Position numbers and translations under genes: made by a program
Notes under the pieces: generated by a model
Database searches by the model: none
What the model was told of the DNA's origin: nothing
Seen by the model: the letters and a program-made list of their open reading frames with translations, nothing else
Source: Marisa cornuarietis
Taxonomy: Eukaryota > Mollusca > Gastropoda > Architaenioglossa > Ampullariidae
Length of the DNA stretch: 64,000 nt
Direction of reading: 5' to 3'
Assembly: GCA_004794655.1 (NCBI GenBank)
Contig: SMMW01000083.1
Coordinates: forward strand, 927,001 to 991,000
Shown here: positions 42,901-57,700 of the stretch, one piece after another
How the letters are laid out: every line of letters starts with the position of its first letter
Numbering within the stretch: the first letter of the stretch is position 1

Positions 42901-45119
42901 TTCTGGAGGGCAGCAGTCTCAGAATGTTGTCAACGTGTCTTAACTTACTGATGTGTAATAATTAGTAAGAATTACAGTTTTATAAAGCGCTCTCTCGCAA
43001 AAAAAAAATGCAAGCTGCACACATACAATCCCTCATGCACACCAAACAGCACCACGACTACCACAGTGGTTTATCTGTTACACATCAATCAAGTATCCTC
43101 ACCTTTCTCATTTTCAAAACAGACGACACACTTAGTTCTGTCTTGTACTTGTTTAACTGCAAGCACTGTTCCACCCTTAGCACGCGGGGTTTCAAAGTAG
43201 CAAAATACATGCTCAGGATGTGTGTCTGGGCTGAGATTCTCCACAAGGATGCTGTTAGAGACGGGTACCCGCCACACCTCCAGCTGTCTTTCATTCAGTA
43301 GCTTTGTCTGGCATTTCTGCTTCACTTTCACAAAATCTGCTCACAGATCGAGGAGACACATGACACAAATGCGAGACGTATCTTCCAAACACACACACAC
43401 ACACACACACAAAGTCATTTGGGACATTCTGAAAACACCTTTCAACTTTCCACTTTGCAGGCATGTAACACTGTTTTGTATACTCTAATAAGCCCCATTA
43501 TAATTATATAATTATATAAGTCCACCCAGATGATGGTGATTGTAATAATGCCCGATATATTCTCAGTTTATTAAACCATTTATTCAAACCGCAAAATTTT
43601 TATCTCTTACCGTTAGTTCACACATACTATAAACCCAACTGTGCACATGAAAAAGACAATGAATAATATTCCAAGAATCGGCAGTTTGCTACTTGCTGAT
43701 TTCTGTTTTGAAGGTGGTCAGAACATCTCCAGGCTCATTACTATACAGAAGCTCTACGCAATCCTGTCCAGTTATGTTCTCCAGGTAGTTTATAAGAAGC
43801 TCTGTGGTGACCCATGGACCCACGTTCTTGAAGAAAAGTTTGTTTGGGTAAAATGGGCCTGTCTCCAGGCGGCTGAGCCATTCTTGGTCTTTGATTTCGG
43901 GTTCTCGCTGGTGCGTCTCTGTTGTAACAAGATATGCAGAAGGTATTTGTATAACGATGCATTTCGAGATATAAGTCTCATTTATCCACCACATATTAGG
44001 TAAGTGAAACGCATCACTTATAAAGATACAGATAAATCAAATATGAATTTATTTAGCCAAATGACAATGAAAAAGATGACCAGGACGATAACTTACCAAA
44101 TGTCACGATACGAAACAAGTGTGTCACGTGTACTACAAAAATAAAACAACAACAACAACAACAAAATTCTGATGTGCACAACACATCATTGCACCAGCGA
44201 TGGTTGATCACAAAACATGGTTCACGAGACAGTTTGAGAGAGCGACTGGTAGAATGTTATGGTAGAAGAAAATGTAGAAGATTTAGCTAGTAGTAGTTTA
44301 ACCTGAAGCAAACCAATAAACAATTTCTAAAATCTCAGCAAGTTTCAAAGGACAATAAAAATATCGTTTTTCTTGTTTACCAGAGATCATAAATTAGAGA
44401 GAAATATTACAGGCATTTGGCGTTGCATTGAGCGGGTAGGAAAACGCACCATTTATCCGCTTCATCGTAGGTTACTGATCTCGTGTAGTGAGGTAAGGAA
44501 GAGAAATATCAAGCGAAATCAAACGAGCACATATCAAACAGAAGGGAAAAGTGATCTTGTGCAAAAAAGAAAACAAGAAAAAAATAACCTATCTTCATTT
44601 CTCAGTAGATCTGAACATTATGAACAGTTGCCGCTGTATCCATCAAGTTTCATGTACAACCAGAACAAGACAAGAGATATAATACTGAACGGGTAGTCAG
44701 AGCAACAGTTCACATGATCTCGGGGGGAGGGGGGAATCTTACCTTCACAGAGTTCATCAGATTCATTAGAGTCTAAGTCAACCTCCATTTGCTCATCTGT
44801 AGATAGAGCCAAAGAACCTTACCAATATATTTTATCGAAAATATGGCTTGAAGAAATACTCATTTCCACATATATTTAAGGCGCAAATTTAAATACTATA
44901 TATATATATATAACTTCATATAAACATGCAGTATATTGGTCGAGGCATGTGTTGGAGACTTGTCCTTCTTAAAATATTCAGCATTTCTTTTAAAGAAACT
45001 TTAAGTCATGGTGCTCAAAGATATATATATATATATAAAGGTGTTACCTTCGTCAGAGTCATTTTCATGAGCGTGTTCAGCATGTTTCTCAGGCCATGTT
45101 TCCACCTCCATTGAATCAT
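27799..45119 (-). CDS. PARP14-like: PARP14-like gene C: acidic exons-RRM-RRM-macro x4-WWE-ART
   Basis: Predicted mono-ADP-ribosyltransferase of at least 1989 aa. Exons in transcript order: 45119-45048, 44796-44743, 43918-43697, 43336-43103, 42233-40729, 40477-40327, 39834-39397, 38464-38421, 37899-37803, 37366-36873, 36427-36178, 35952-35530, 35380-35331, 34945-34868, 34736-34676, 34359-34222, 33797-33732, 33015-32836, 32628-32392, 31846-31674, 31251-31069, 30254-30050, 29174-29017, 28682-28508, 28079-27799. Phases join without a stop. The first exon begins in phase 1, so at least one upstream exon with the start codon is not identified. GC donors are needed after 43697 and 40327. Domain order matches PARP14. 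The linker exon at 38464-38421 is the least certain. Gene C is convergent with gene B and shares its exon sizes. Confidence 0.83.
28318..28379 (+). repeat. CAT triplet microsatellite
   Basis: About 60 bases of CAT in the last intron of gene C. Confidence 0.95.
28878..29049 (-). repeat. 43-bp minisatellite spanning an exon 3' end and its donor (4 copies)
   Basis: Copies start at 28878, 28921, 28964 and 29007 with a 43-bp period. The 29007 copy contains the real exon end and donor (ttatct/gtaagt on the minus strand). The 28878 copy keeps an intact donor-like catct/gtgagt; the two between have ATAAGT and TTATGT. Confidence 0.85.
30050..31846 (-). CDS. Gene C KH-like segment and WWE domain (3 exons)
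   Basis: Exons 31846-31674 (VCKLYSFAANQDKRVKLQE), 31251-31069 (VKGLPKNVRLLLREKKCM, NLVQWYYAK) and 30254-30050 (TRVPYRSRENLLIESAYQ, YVVSFKEM). Same order and phases as gene B. The WWE core is better conserved here than in gene B (QWYYAK). Confidence 0.82.
30366..30728 (+). repeat. Three CA microsatellites with GA/CA-rich spacer
   Basis: CA runs at 30371-30416, 30554-30592 and 30690-30728 are separated by imperfect acacagagagaaagac units, in the intron between the two WWE exons of gene C. The long CV/FS reading frames over it are artefacts. Confidence 0.95.
32168..32275 (-). mobile_element. LINE/SINE 3' tail with TTA repeat
   Basis: On the minus strand the block reads gcgctaagagcatgctctct, then tgcgctataaaaatcttcac, then a TTA run. 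A GCGCTATAAA box followed by an ATT or TTA tail is typical of retroposon 3' ends in many invertebrates. Similar ends occur at 57030-57103. Confidence 0.4.
32392..34359 (-). CDS. Gene C macro domain D (PARP14 macro3 type, 4 exons)
   Basis: Exons 34359-34222, 33797-33732, 33015-32836 and 32628-32392. Motifs: IKQGDITEETAEAIVNSTN, GAISNVLRTKCGPELQQEC, SIALPAIGTG and GGLGLSF. The GDITxExAxxIVNSTN pattern is that of the third macro domain of vertebrate PARP14, unlike macros A-C. The four-exon structure also differs. Gene B lacks this domain altogether. Confidence 0.8.
34676..36427 (-). CDS. Gene C macro domain C and linker exons
   Basis: Exon 36427-36178 starts with about 45 Ser/Thr/Glu-rich residues, then GDITQLSVDAIVNPIN (NAAN changed to NPIN) and no glycine loop. 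Exon 35952-35530 has EGDVLVSGPGKLP, SIIHAVIP and SIALPHLTSASW, so the phosphate loop is altered. Linker exons 35380-35331 (AWILGTYQAVDDAECLT), 34945-34868 and 34736-34676 follow, all in phase. This macro domain probably no longer binds ADP-ribose in the usual way. Confidence 0.72.
36873..38464 (-). CDS. Gene C linker and macro domain B (eroded)
   Basis: Linker exon 38464-38421 (44 nt, ALVLFTPGGEHKKRT), macro first half 37899-37803 (97 nt) and second half 37366-36873 (494 nt). The first half reads IIQDISLLKVDALVIGANTG, so NAAN has become IGAN and the glycine loop is missing. The second half keeps EGDVLVLGSGKLP, SIIHTVGP and SIALPAISS but has RPFVSC instead of GxFGYP. It ends in a Ser/Pro/Glu-rich tail. 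The fold may persist but ADP-ribose binding is doubtful. Confidence 0.7.
39140..39362 (+). repeat. AT-rich degenerate minisatellite
   Basis: Imperfect repeats of tattgcatatagactat with spacers of 25-60 bases lie in the intron after gene C macro A. Confidence 0.7.
39397..40477 (-). CDS. Gene C macro domain A (2 exons)
   Basis: Exon 40477-40327 has KDITQLSVDVIVNAAN and AGGLARQIVLTG; exon 39834-39397 (438 nt, as in gene B) has EGDVLVSGPGKLP, SIIHAVGP and SIAFPAISSGIFGYP. Ligand loops are intact except Gly to Lys before DIT. The donor after 40327 reads acaG/GCGAGG, a GC donor; no phase-1 GT is nearby. A CA run at 39848-39899 lies just before the second exon, as the TG runs do in gene B. Confidence 0.85.
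39848..39900 (+). repeat. CA microsatellite before gene C macro A second exon
   Basis: About 52 bases of CA, which is TG on the gene strand, 14 bases upstream of the acceptor at 39835. Confidence 0.95.
40729..42233 (-). CDS. Gene C long central exon
   Basis: A 1505-nt open exon from a CCCAG acceptor (complement of 42234-42238) to a CACAG/GTAAGG donor. It carries EPYVFVPPAPVELTEADDL and aligns along its length with the gene B exon 12338-13854, with clear divergence. By family it is the KH-like linker region between RRMs and macro domains. Confidence 0.87.
42614..42754 (+). repeat. Short tandem duplication in gene C intron
   Basis: cagttgctgtgtgtctgctg and the following gtggattc occur twice (about 42621 and 42689), with a third degenerate copy after each. 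The surrounding 42.3-42.9 kb is GT-rich and lacks recognisable coding sequence. Confidence 0.7.
43103..43918 (-). CDS. Gene C RRM1 and RRM2 exons
   Basis: Exon 43918-43697 encodes RRM1 (PNKLFFKNVGPWVTTELLI, GDVLTTFKTEI) and ends at atcA/GCAAGT, a GC donor at the same place as in gene B. Exon 43336-43103 (234 nt, the same length as in gene B) encodes RRM2 (SNSILVENLSPDTHPEHVF). The remaining strand is in the next exon (GVLNASHRLGGRELRV). A CA run at 43389-43411 lies in the intervening intron. Confidence 0.8.
44743..45119 (-). CDS. Gene C acidic N-terminal exons
   Basis: Two phase-1 symmetric exons (45119-45048, 72 nt; 44796-44743, 54 nt) encode DDSMEVETWPEKH... with NDSDEG and DEQMEVDLDSNESDELCE. 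Both begin D-x-x-MEV and are rich in Asp/Glu/Ser, so they look like a duplicated cassette exon. Splice sites are TTTCAG and CTACAG acceptors and G/GTAA donors. Symmetric phase means either can be skipped without changing frame. No counterpart was seen upstream of gene B. Confidence 0.55.
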
Positions 45120-46079
45120 CTGAAATATCAAATAAAAGCAGCCTCTTGACATTTGAAAGAAAATATATGTACTTGTTATTGAACAAATATGTTTCATTTA
45201 TTTATTTCTGTAAATGAATGTAAACAGCACATACTTGAACAGACACGCGAGCACGCGCTCACACACACACACACACCTGTGTATGTAAATACGTTAAGTC
45301 TCACCGGCACGAAAAGTTAGTCTAGCAACAGAAACATTAGCACAATGGTAAACGTACTTTGGTATTTGGGGGTACTCTGCGACCAGTATTCATGATAAAC
45401 CCTGATAAGGCTTTGAACTGCAGAAAATAATGCACTCATGTTCACACTCTACTGGACCCGTTGGTTTAGCAGCATCTTGCGGCGTTCTGGCTGTCAGACA
45501 GTGAGATTCTCAGACAGATCATATTATTACAATGACATTACAAGCAAATCGGAAAAAAATCAAAACTAACAAAATAAAATATTTATTGAGAAAAGATGAG
45601 TTTAACAGCATTGAATGACTGGAGACCTTTTGTTAGATAATCGGGAAGAGAATGGGAAAATGCTTGAAGAACTGGTTGTTAGATAATGTAGATGAGAGTA
45701 GGACGATGATTGTCAGATGATAGAGATCATGACGAAGGCAATGATAATGATGATGAAGTAGGCAAAATGTAGCTATATCCATATGACCTGTACCTTTCCC
45801 TTTGTCTTTGTGTTATTGTGTCTTTGTTATAGCTTTGTTGCTGTTCATCATGTTGGTGACTCGTCACGACAATACCAGGCTCTAGAATGTGATTAATGAC
45901 AAGATTTGTATCCTGGACTAAATCAAATTAGTTGGATCTGATTTCAGTGCTTCGTTTTCATTGCAAGTATGTGATCTGATCTTATTTCAGTAAAAGTTAA
46001 TTTTGTTTTAAAAGAAAAGTGCAAAGATAACGTTAAAATTATTTCTCTAATTTCTGTCTCTTCTTCCTTCCCCGCTCTC

Positions 46080-46342
46080 TTGCAATGCTCTCTTTCTTTC
46101 GCTCACTCACATATCAACCACTTTCTTTCTCTCTCTTGCTCACTCAGTGCTCTCTCTCTCTCACATATATATATATATAAACCACTCTTTCTTGTTTTCT
46201 CTCTTGCACACACACATGCTCTCTCTCTCTCTCTCTGTCATACTCACGTACATATAAACCTCTCTCTTTCTCTCTCGGACACACTAATACATACATACTC
46301 TCTCTTACACAGACACACACAAACACACGCACACACAGACAT

Positions 46343-46380
<38 letters not shown>

Positions 46381-46730
46381 ACTCACATACATATAAACCC
46401 TTCTCTTTCTCTCTCGGACACACAAACACACACATGCTCTCTCTTGCACACACACACACATATGCTCTCTCTCACACATACATATAAACCACTCTCTTTC
46501 TCTGTCTCGCGCACACACACATGCTTTCTCTCACTCACACTCATACAAACCACTCTCTTTCTCTCGCTCTCTCGCCCACGCACACACATACATAAAAACC
46601 ACTCTCTGTCGCGCGCGCACACACACAGATATGAGCCAAATTCTCTCTCGCGCACGCACACACACACACACATGCTATCTCTCTCTCTCTCTCTCTCTCA
46701 CATACATTTAAACCGATCTTACGCGCGCAC
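46080..46730 (+). repeat. CT/CA-rich degenerate minisatellite
   Basis: Units of roughly 70-80 bases combine acatacatataaaccactc with ctctttctctct and cacacacatgctctct blocks; about eight degenerate copies. Reading frames on both strands here are low-complexity. Confidence 0.85.
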
Positions 46731-48189
46731 ATATACAAGCTTCTTAAATTATTCGTAACGCAAAAATGTTATTACTCACGTTGAGACTTGTACACTACCG
46801 ACAGCCTATCATGCGGCTACATGGTCTCACAAGGATAGGGTTCCATATCGTCTCTACATATCACAGCCATATGTTAATTAAATGTGTCTACACAATATCC
46901 TGATTCTTGCTTCCTTTCACAGAAAATCACCTCCACATTTTCTACTTTCGTTTTCGCCTTCACTCGTTTCCTGTTTGCTTACCTATAATAGTATCACAGC
47001 AATGTTACGGTCCAGTGGTGTTTTTGGACCAATCATCGTGTTTAAAAAGTAAATTAATTCCTTTTCATGTTTAAGAAGTGGCTGACTGTCGATAACAAAC
47101 CGACATTGATCGTACTGATAGCGATTGTGTATATAAGATGATTCTATGACGGTGTGATTTCTGGTTTGCCTTTCCACACCATAGCGTTGTTTTTTGGTTT
47201 TTTTTTTAACACAGGAAGATGAGAATAGTATATCTATAATGACAGAATTTTTGTATTCCAAGGGAATCTTGAAACAAGATGGACATAAGATCGAGTAACA
47301 CCTTCAACCATTTTAGAAAAATTCAGGTCCTGATTTACTACTCCTCAGAATTCGAAAAAATTGTTGAGCTGTTGCCCAGTATTTCTCACTGTGTTTATCA
47401 GTGATTAACTTAATACATCGTTCAGTACTTGAAAGCTGTTTACAGTTTATTTAGTCTTATTGTAATCCCTGGCACAGAGCAGCATACGAATCATTGTATA
47501 TGAATAGTAGTCTCCCCTGGGACGCCAATGAGTCTTGATACTCAAATGCTTTGTGTAAACCCAGAGGTAGGTATCAGTATAAGAAAGAGGACCGAACACA
47601 CCACATACACATCACAGCCGGACCAGAGTTCAGAACAGCACCAAACTTAAACTCAAAAAAATCTTTTCTCTGTAATCCCTGTCAACCCTTTAGACCACCA
47701 TGAAAGAGATAAATCTTTGAACACTAATTGTCAATCCATTTTCCTCCTATGTTCTTACAAAATGTAGAAATCAGAATAAACTCCAGAAAGCAAGGTCAAA
47801 GATAACAACTGAGCTACATTACAGAACAAAAAAAAAAAAAACAATATTTAAAAGATCAAGGGCAATGAACAGACTTAACTGTGGGGTCTGTGGGGGGAAA
47901 AGGAAATTTATTGCAGGATATTTTGAAACATGCAAACCACAGAAAAGGACCCCCTCATCAATAAGCAGCACCTACAGCTTTGCTATAGACAGGCAGTGAC
48001 CCCTTTTCTCAGTCATCTGCTGTTCTTTCTCTGCATGCGGCACATCTTTTGTGCCTCTTGTTATTCAGTTTTTTTGCTCTGTATGAGACACCAACATACC
48101 CTCGCTTCTTTGAAATCTCCTGCCACCACTATCCAATAGCATAAAATCCCCAATTGGTATATGCACTTTCCTTTTTTTAAGTTTTTAAG

Positions 48190-48395
48190 AGACCTGTTTT
48201 CTTGGGGCCAGCTTTATATGAGGGTGGCATCCATCTCCTCTCCCTCACTGCCTTACCTTCCCCAACCCTCAGGAGTCAGGTACCCATTTCCTCCAGCTGG
48301 GTCGACTTGGGGAAGTGAGCTGCGTTATATGAATGTTGAATCAGTGGGCTTCTCAATTCGGACGCCAGTGCGCTAACCACTCATTTATTCACTCC
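48190..48395 (-). mobile_element. Possible tRNA-derived SINE fragment
   Basis: On the minus strand the block starts gagtggttagcgcactggcg, which resembles a tRNA A-box, followed by a body with aatgggtacctgactcc. No clean B-box or tail was found. Confidence 0.35.
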
Positions 48396-49820
48396 CCCAC
48401 TTTCCTTCTAAAGTAACTCAGTTATTATTTTTATATGCAATATACAGCTCTCTAATATAAACAAACAGGACAGCATGCTGCAATCTATCTTTAATAAAGA
48501 AGTTTGCGTCAAGTAGAACAACAAGCAAACATTTGAAAATGGAGTCTCATCAAAGGAATATTGCACACTTTTGATCACAAGAGCAAAGCTGGTGATCCGA
48601 AAATTGTGGACACAAATATGTTATACTGCACATTTCTATCTAACTCCAACTGTAGCTACTCGATAAATTCAAACATGACACCTGGAATGTAGCATTGAAA
48701 GAAGTGGCTTCAGTAAAATCCTCTAAAGATGTGAAATTTTTGAAATCACAACTTGAAAGATTTTCTCCTTTATCTGATTTCTGTTATCAAATCTATCAAC
48801 GAGAGCAAATATGTTTTTCTCTGTCTTTTTGTTTGCCAGAACATCTGCTCCATATGTGACACTTTACATTTCAGCCAATCCAGTGACGCTTCCATTCTGT
48901 TCTGTACACCAACAACAATCATTCCATTTCTTTCAAGCTACTGATGGAATAGACACAAAATAAATTGTGTGTATTCTTTCAAAATCAAAAACAATAAAAT
49001 ATTAAACAATAATCAAAATCAGCATAAATGTCTGCCTAAACATCCTCCCAAATCTCAAAACATCACTGAATCTCCAAAATATTTAAATAATTAGTAACAG
49101 GAAAAATTCAATGCAGAAAAACCATGACCCTCAAGTTAACTTAACAACTCTAAATAGGATTCTACAGCTTTCAAGTCTATGCCAACAACATCAATAACAA
49201 AGTCTAACAATTATCTGAAAAGTCATTTAGTTGTCTGGTAAAAAATTCTATTGTGATTTGAATGGCACAAAAGTAAATGCATACATTTAAAATCACTGGT
49301 TTCAGTTCGACAAGCAGATGTAACAACAATGACTAGCATGATATGTAAGCATATTTTGAGACAATAAGTACAATGTTATTATTTTCTATGTCAAAGACTG
49401 CATGAAGTATAAAGCGCCTCAAACATGCAGCATACTTATCTGAGTGTCCATAACATGAAGACAGGAATGTCAGGTAAGCAGGAATTGGTTTTAAAAAATG
49501 TAATTGTTTACACTCAAAGCACGAACTACACCACCTGAAGATCAGTTCTGTTTGTATAATGCATGATGCACAACCTCCTCAGCCTGCAGTCAGAATCATT
49601 TATACTCTAAGATCTTTTTTCTGCAACAATATGTAAAGCCTAGATGACTAAATTTGGTGATCTTGCTTCATTAGGTTAGGTAAATCCTTTGTATTTAAAC
49701 ATCACATTCCACATGATGACTGATTCTATCTACTGCTGGAAATCTAGAGATATGTGAGGAAAGTAACCCTGACAATAAGCAGCAGACATTGGAGAGCATA
49801 CAACATTTATGAGGGGAAGA

Positions 49821-54162
<4,342 letters not shown>

Positions 54163-54758
54163 GATTCTTTAGAACAGAATAGGCCTATTTATGAAACAAG
54201 TATTATTACAAAATACAAATATGTTGACATTCAATTCCAATCATGGAAAAATCTCGTAACTAACATAAATGATTTGTCGCTGTGTAATTAGTAAATGAGT
54301 AAAAATTCTCAGTATGGTACTCGATGATAAATGTTCTTACTTTACCCAAGTCCAAAGATCAGTTGATAATAAAAACCAAAATTATTAAGTCGTTCAGCCA
54401 CCAGAAATTAAAAGCGATAAATCAAAAATGCAACGAAATTTTCATTTTTTAGCGCTGGTAGAGTAATGCTTCCAGAGCCGCAGAGGCAGATGCTAACAAG
54501 CTGGGATGGTTAATAATAAATCAGTCTTTTTTTAAAATTTAACAATCAGCAAATCAGTCTCGTTCTTCCATCAAGTGATTGTTAATTGTCCTTAACACTG
54601 CACTGATAGAAATAACAGTTTAAAAAAACACTGAAAACTAAACAAAATTATTTACAGTATATAAAGATTTAAGGGTTAATTCTTCAAATTTTACTTCCTT
54701 TACTGACATTTTCCCATTTTGTCTCAGTCGCAACTGTTCGAATTTGTAGATCTGCAAA
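54163..54758. promoter_or_regulatory. Putative bidirectional promoter, secernin / MMS19
   Basis: The two start codons are divergent and only 596 bp apart, so both promoters and 5' UTRs must fit here unless upstream non-coding exons exist. No TATA box in a sensible place; a slightly GC-richer patch (gcttccagagccgcagagg) lies near 54470. Start sites cannot be placed by eye. Confidence 0.5.
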
Positions 54759-57700
54759 ATGGCAGTTCCAGTGGCGGGCGACGTTGGTGACTTTGTCTTG
54801 GGCCTTACTGATTCAAAGTCCGACGACATTGCAAGAGGTTCTCTTAAATATTTTAATTATGAAAATACACAACATGATTTACAGTTTTAGTGGCTACGTG
54901 GCTTTTGGGAACCCTACATGAGCAGTAAGCTCATATTGAAGTTGTTGTCGACCCTGATATCTCATTTATATCATTATAACTTTTCATTAACTTGTTATGT
55001 GAGCACTTAGATGCATTGGTTTTTGAATGTAGCAATAAATGTAGACTAATTTATCGACTTTATACTGTTCAATGGTAATGAAAAACTTAGATTAACACGT
55101 GGCCGATCCCAGTGAAAATGGTTAATGAAAAATTTAGATTAACACACGTGGCCGACTCTAACCTTCTAGACGTATGACGCAGTTTCCTTGCTATTTCATA
55201 AAGAGAAATGCAGAGAAACATGCATATTATCAAAAAGAAAAGGCAGAACTTTGCTATAGAGTAACTCACTACGTCATAGGCCGGTCTATGCAGTTTGTCA
55301 GAGGTTAGGGTTAGTTTATTAGGTACATTTGGGCAGTTGAGTGGGGCGAGCAGACGACAAATGCCGCGAGTTGCTCTATATCGCATCTGTACCAAAGAAA
55401 GCGGACAAGAAAATTAACATGAATATATTCACAAAATTCGCTTGTAATAGCCAACAAAATGGACAAATCCTCATTTAGAGCCGGCCCCTGGCTTCACTAC
55501 TCCCGTGAGCATTTGTTTCTTTTTGGCTCCTCTCCCTCAGTTATCCGGAGTTTTCCTGCGCTGCAAGTCGACATTCCGCTGCTCTCTCCACCTTGCAGAT
55601 CAAAAAGGAGAGGGCGCAGAGTGATGTTCCTTCGCCTAACCGGCTAGATGGTGACAACTCTTCGTCACATTTCGTCTTTACCCGTTTGTCTGACTAAGTC
55701 AGGTTTTGTGTGCTGGTGATCCGTAGATCTGTGGCATCATTGTCTATGTTTCTCGATTGATTTCTGCATCTTCGCCGCTTGTCTTATTTTTCTGGAGCAT
55801 TTTCTGTCAATTGTAGCGTCTGCTCCATCTTGCCTTATTATAGATGTGTGGATCAGTGGTGTTGATTTTAGATTCCAATTTTTTTCTGCACTAGTTCCAA
55901 CAAGTTTTGATGTTGTCGTGTCGCCGCAAGATTCGTTCACGGGAAATTTGACAGACATACCTTGATGAACACAGTAGTAAGCGATGATGATGTAGAGTGC
56001 TATCATTCCCTCAGACTACAGGAACATACCTGAGAATACCCACATTTCCAGTCCATCATTAGCTTTTTGTGCAGTTTAAGTGTGAGTTGCAGCAATTTGT
56101 TTTACAGTGTAAACTGCCTAGAAAGATATGGAAACTGCTCGTTGGAACGTCACCCTGTAACAGGTTTGTGTGAACAAGGATGTATAGCTGAATATTGTTT
56201 GCCATACTGCTATGAGGCATGCAGCATGGACTCACATGGTGTCCACTACACAAGCAGCTGCTACATTGTTCAGGGGAAGAGTAACCCAGTACATAGGGTG
56301 TACTCAAAGGGTTGTGTACTCAGAAATCGGTCGCTGTATTGGAATGAAACAAGAAAGAAAGGTTCCTTCGGTGTAGGCTGCAGCAACACATGTGATAGGT
56401 GTTCCAAAGGAAGTTCTTATGATGCCTCATCAGGAGATTGTTTAAGGTTATGGGGTGCTGGATATCAGCCCCCATCCTGCATTAAACTATGTACAACTGG
56501 TACGTACGACGCAGGCTACAAGGAAACGTACAGCAACTGTACATAAAATAGTCCGTGTAATCTCTCCATAGGGCATAAAATGTGCTGCAGGATGCAAGCT
56601 ACCCTAATGTAAAGTATAGTCCCAACTGTAGCAGCACGTGCAGCAACTGCTCTGCGGGAACAACATGCACCATTGTAACAGGAAAATGTCCAGTCGACTG
56701 CCTGCTGGATAGCAGGGAAGGTAGTGTAATGACTCCTGCAGAGCTGGTACCACAGCACGAGTTGCAACAGTACATGCGGCACCTGCACAGAACACAGTCT
56801 ATGTAACATCGATGACAGCAGGTGTGAGACAGCGTGTGTTGCAGGATAACAGTAACTTTTCTGTAAAGAAGCTTTCTTTACAGGTTCGTTTGGCCTTGAG
56901 TGTGATAAGACATGTGGCAACTGCTCAGAGGGAATAACGTGCAACGTCATATCAGGAAACTATCCATAGGGCTGAAAATCTGGATATCAAGGAGTTTTCT
57001 GTAGACCGTGTTGTAAAAATGTATTTTTGTGAAGCGCCTTGAGCTTGCCCTTAGGGTAGGGATAAGGCGTTATACAAGATAACTTTATTATTTATTATTA
57101 TTAGACTCAAGAAGTTTCGCCTGGACGATTGACGCAGGAATCCACCTCTTCCTTCTGTCCTGGAATTGGTATCAAACAGAGAGATTTAGCTTCTTTTTGT
57201 GACCAGCAAATAGTACGGAAAGCTTCATGCATTTTATCATTACCTGAACATGTACTAACAAAAGAATTTGTATTATTAAGCTCAGGTAAATGTTATTCCA
57301 TGCCAATATGTAAGACACCTGAAATCATTTGTGCCATCTGCAGTCCATTTGCTCAATCTTAGATGAGCTGTGAATGATATATGTGTGTGTGATGTTGTAG
57401 GTGCATACTTGATTTCCTTGTAAGTTTTTTATCTATATATAAATGATATATGTTACTTGCCCTTTTCTTTTTTCATTGTTGAACTAGAGCACATTCCCAT
57501 ATTCAATTGCCCACTGGGACAAATAAAGATTGTCATTGTCAATAGCACTATATTTTGAATTATTCTGATATACAATGAACGATACAACTTTTATCAGTTT
57601 TTATATGGTATTTGCATGAAAGTTTAGGGATGTTTCATAAATGATTCATTAACATCAGTATGCTAGAATTAATTATGTCTGCTTTATTGAGAAAAACTAT

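Larger units (their letters stand above)
45120..49820. other. Upstream of gene C and 3' flank of secernin; no gene supported
   Basis: The missing first exon(s) of gene C should lie here, but no start codon with a matching phase-1 donor could be chosen. Contents: a CT/CA-rich degenerate minisatellite at 46080-46730, a possible SINE at 48190-48395, and otherwise AT-rich sequence. Short reading frames show no domain. Confidence 0.5.

Noticed and set aside
46144..46758. Long ORFs on both strands in the CT/CA-rich block
   Set aside because: Low-complexity repeats, open on both strands, no domain.
55459..55647. Small ORF MDKSSFRAGPWLHYS
   Set aside because: Lies in MMS19 intron 1, no homology recognised and no splice support.
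57129..57362. 77-aa ORF after the EGF-like fragment
   Set aside because: Several Cys residues but no EGF spacing, and frame not shared with the fragment upstream.
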